Part shown: positions 62,859-64,000 of the stretch, in pieces
Layout: every line of letters begins with the position of its first letter
Numbering within the stretch: position 1 is the first letter of the stretch
Assembly (NCBI GenBank): GCA_964421085.1
Contig: CAYQVO010000013.1
Span: 1 to 64,000 of the forward strand
From: CAYQVO01 sp964421085
Lineage (GTDB): Bacteria; Bdellovibrionota_C; UBA2361; CAYQVO01
Reading direction: 5' to 3'
DNA length: 64,000 nt
The notes under the pieces: generated by a model
The model's input: the letters and a program-made list of their open reading frames with translations, nothing else
Database searches by the model: none
What the model was told of the DNA's origin: nothing
Position numbers and translations under genes: made by a program

Positions 62859-64000
62859 ATGGTTGATACAATGACCGTCGAAGGATGCGGCTTCCATAAT
62901 GAGCAGGCAGTCTACTCGGCGTGCAGGCAGTTCAGAGATCATGAAGACACGGAGCTTGCGGCGCAGAACATGGCCGCAACCAAGGCTTCGCAGCACCTGG
63001 AATTTGTGGAGGGCGCTCCGGCGATCCCCTTCATTTACAGCAAACGCGGCGAACGGCTGATCTCTCCTTCAGGAGAGGATTACCGTGACGTCATTGATTT
63101 TGACAGCGGCAGCGAGCATGGATGGACAAAACGCCTGCCGGAACTCATTCGCCGGCAGCAGGCGCTCATTCCCGGGTTGATGCAGGATGCATCGATCGAA
63201 CAGGTCTTTATGATGAGTTCGGCAAAGAATTACAACTCGGATGTTTCCTATCTCCTTGAATTTCGAAATGAGAAGGATCGCGTCGTCTGCCTCGCTCACA
63301 GAGTGGAGCCCGGGGCGGAGCTGGAGGTTATGCGCAGGCTGGGGGATGCTCCAGTCGTGACTGAAACCCCCGAAGAGGGGGAGGTGTACTCGCTTGTCGT
63401 GCGCAGAGAAGAAAGGTTCGACCTTGATAAAGTGAACGAGATAATAATGGCTGCAGAGAAGCGGGAGGAAAGCGGGCCTCAGTCCACCGAAGAATTTATC
63501 GAAAAATATCTCCGAAAGGTGGACGAGGATGCCGCAGAGATCAGGGCGGTACTGGACGCTATGCACCCGGAAAAGAGAGAGGCATGGATCGAAAACACGT
63601 TACGGAAGGACCTGAAAGAGATTACCGACGAATGGAACGAGCTGAAAGCCGATGAACTGCGGCCGCCGGATCCGGAGGAGAGTCTTTATCAGGAAGAGCT
63701 TCGAAATGAAACGCCGGAACCGCTCCTGCGTGAAAATGAAGTGGAGCATCGTGAACGGGAGCCTGAAACAGAACTCAGACGACAGCTTATTCTTGAAGAG
63801 CTTCCTCGAGAACTCGTGGCGCGTCTTGATAGATTGCCGCCGGAGGTGAGAGAAGCTTTTATCGCCGAAACGCTCGCGGAGAAAGCATCGCGGCCGGAGC
63901 GTCGGTATCAGGACGATCTACGTCCGGAAGAATTGCGTTATAAAGACGAACCTTTATTTCTTCGGGACGACCATCGCCGTATGCAGGAATCCCGGGAGGA
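62859..64000 (+). CDS. Unrecognised charged protein under the cobalamin riboswitch (3' end beyond window)
   Basis: An open frame of more than 380 codons running off the window. The ATG at 62859 follows GGGGGAG, an excellent ribosome site. The first ~190 residues look like a globular domain (ISPSGEDYRDVIDFDSGSEH, IEQVFMMSSAKNYNSDVSYL and a beta-rich RVVCLAHRVEPGAELEVM segment). The rest is extremely rich in Glu, Arg and Leu with semi-regular helical patterns (ELRPPDPEESLYQEELRNE, LEELPRELVARLDRLPPEVR), suggesting a long coiled or solenoid tail. No signal peptide, membrane helix or known B12 motif is visible. The riboswitch predicts expression when cobalamin is scarce, but the function is unknown. 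Confidence 0.75.
   Translation, partial: MVDTMTVEGCGFHNEQAVYSACRQFRDHEDTELAAQNMAATKASQHLEFVEGAPAIPFIYSKRGERLISPSGEDYRDVIDFDSGSEHGWTKRLPELIRRQQALIPGLMQDASIEQVFMMSSAKNYNSDVSYLLEFRNEKDRVVCLAHRVEPGAELEVMRRLGDAPVVTETPEEGEVYSLVVRREERFDLDKVNEIIMAAEKREESGPQSTEEFIEKYLRKVDEDAAEIRAVLDAMHPEKREAWIENTLRKDLKEITDEWNELKADELRPPDPEESLYQEELRNETPEPLLRENEVEHREREPETELRRQLILEELPRELVARLDRLPPEVREAFIAETLAEKASRPERRYQDDLRPEELRYKDEPLFLRDDHRRMQESRE

Noticed and set aside
62795..62866. A 23-codon upstream frame overlapping the start at 62859
   Set aside because: It has no ribosome site, and the gene at 62859 has a strong one of its own. It could be a leader peptide, but the evidence is too thin.

Overview
The window reads as a chromosomal scaffold from an uncultivated Gram-negative (diderm) bacterium of roughly 50-55% GC. 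It carries two runs of N (14222-14231, 41666-41682) and several single-site reading-frame breaks, as expected of a draft or metagenome-derived assembly. The diderm assignment rests on lipoproteins with lipoboxes, an O-antigen-ligase-like protein and many signal peptides. The phylum cannot be fixed by eye. A double-length UvrA of the kind known from chlamydiae hints at the PVC group; a protein of the MXAN_5187 C-terminal family hints at deltaproteobacteria-like lineages. No tRNA, rRNA, CRISPR array, insertion sequence or prophage gene was seen.

Layout. 1-9 kb: a large unrecognised protein, a broken hypothetical gene, a xylose-isomerase-family enzyme with its own promoter and terminator, a His/Tyr-rich lipoprotein, and an operon Hpt - two-receiver response regulator - metH. 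9-17 kb: a membrane-anchored HEAT-like protein, an O-antigen-ligase-like protein, a secreted coiled-coil protein, a pair of KAS III paralogues (one active, one without all three catalytic residues), rtcB and a small monooxygenase-like protein. 17-26.4 kb (minus strand): rnhA, three secreted proteins resembling the TraW-TraU-TrbC set of F-type conjugation, then yjbQ-secA-hemW-marC. 26.5-29 kb: a CgeB-type glycosyltransferase, an RluA-type pseudouridine synthase and a small hypothetical.

29-37.6 kb is the replication-origin neighbourhood: atpI-atpB-atpE face away from dnaA-dnaN-recF-gyrB, with a candidate oriC between dnaA and dnaN. 37.6-52 kb is accessory and envelope: a cNMP-binding regulator, a charged hypothetical, a broken FG-GAP propeller, glmU, a frameshifted polytopic membrane protein, a GNAT enzyme, a penicillin-acylase-like lipoprotein, proA, a GT87 mannosyltransferase-like protein and a GT2 gene with an in-frame stop. 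53-57 kb holds a signalling module: an NMT1-type binding protein overlapping a Cache-HAMP-PP2C phosphatase, divergent from a fused STAS-HATPase protein. 57-62.3 kb is the double UvrA. The right end has a complete cobalamin riboswitch ahead of an unrecognised charged protein that runs off the window.

Best candidates for something undescribed: the riboswitch-controlled unknown gene, the orphan TraW/TraU/TrbC-like trio beside secA, and the active/dead KAS III pair. All four broken reading frames lie in accessory genes while the housekeeping genes are intact. A 14-bp direct repeat brackets what looks like a foreign, chimeric segment inside the dead KAS III gene.
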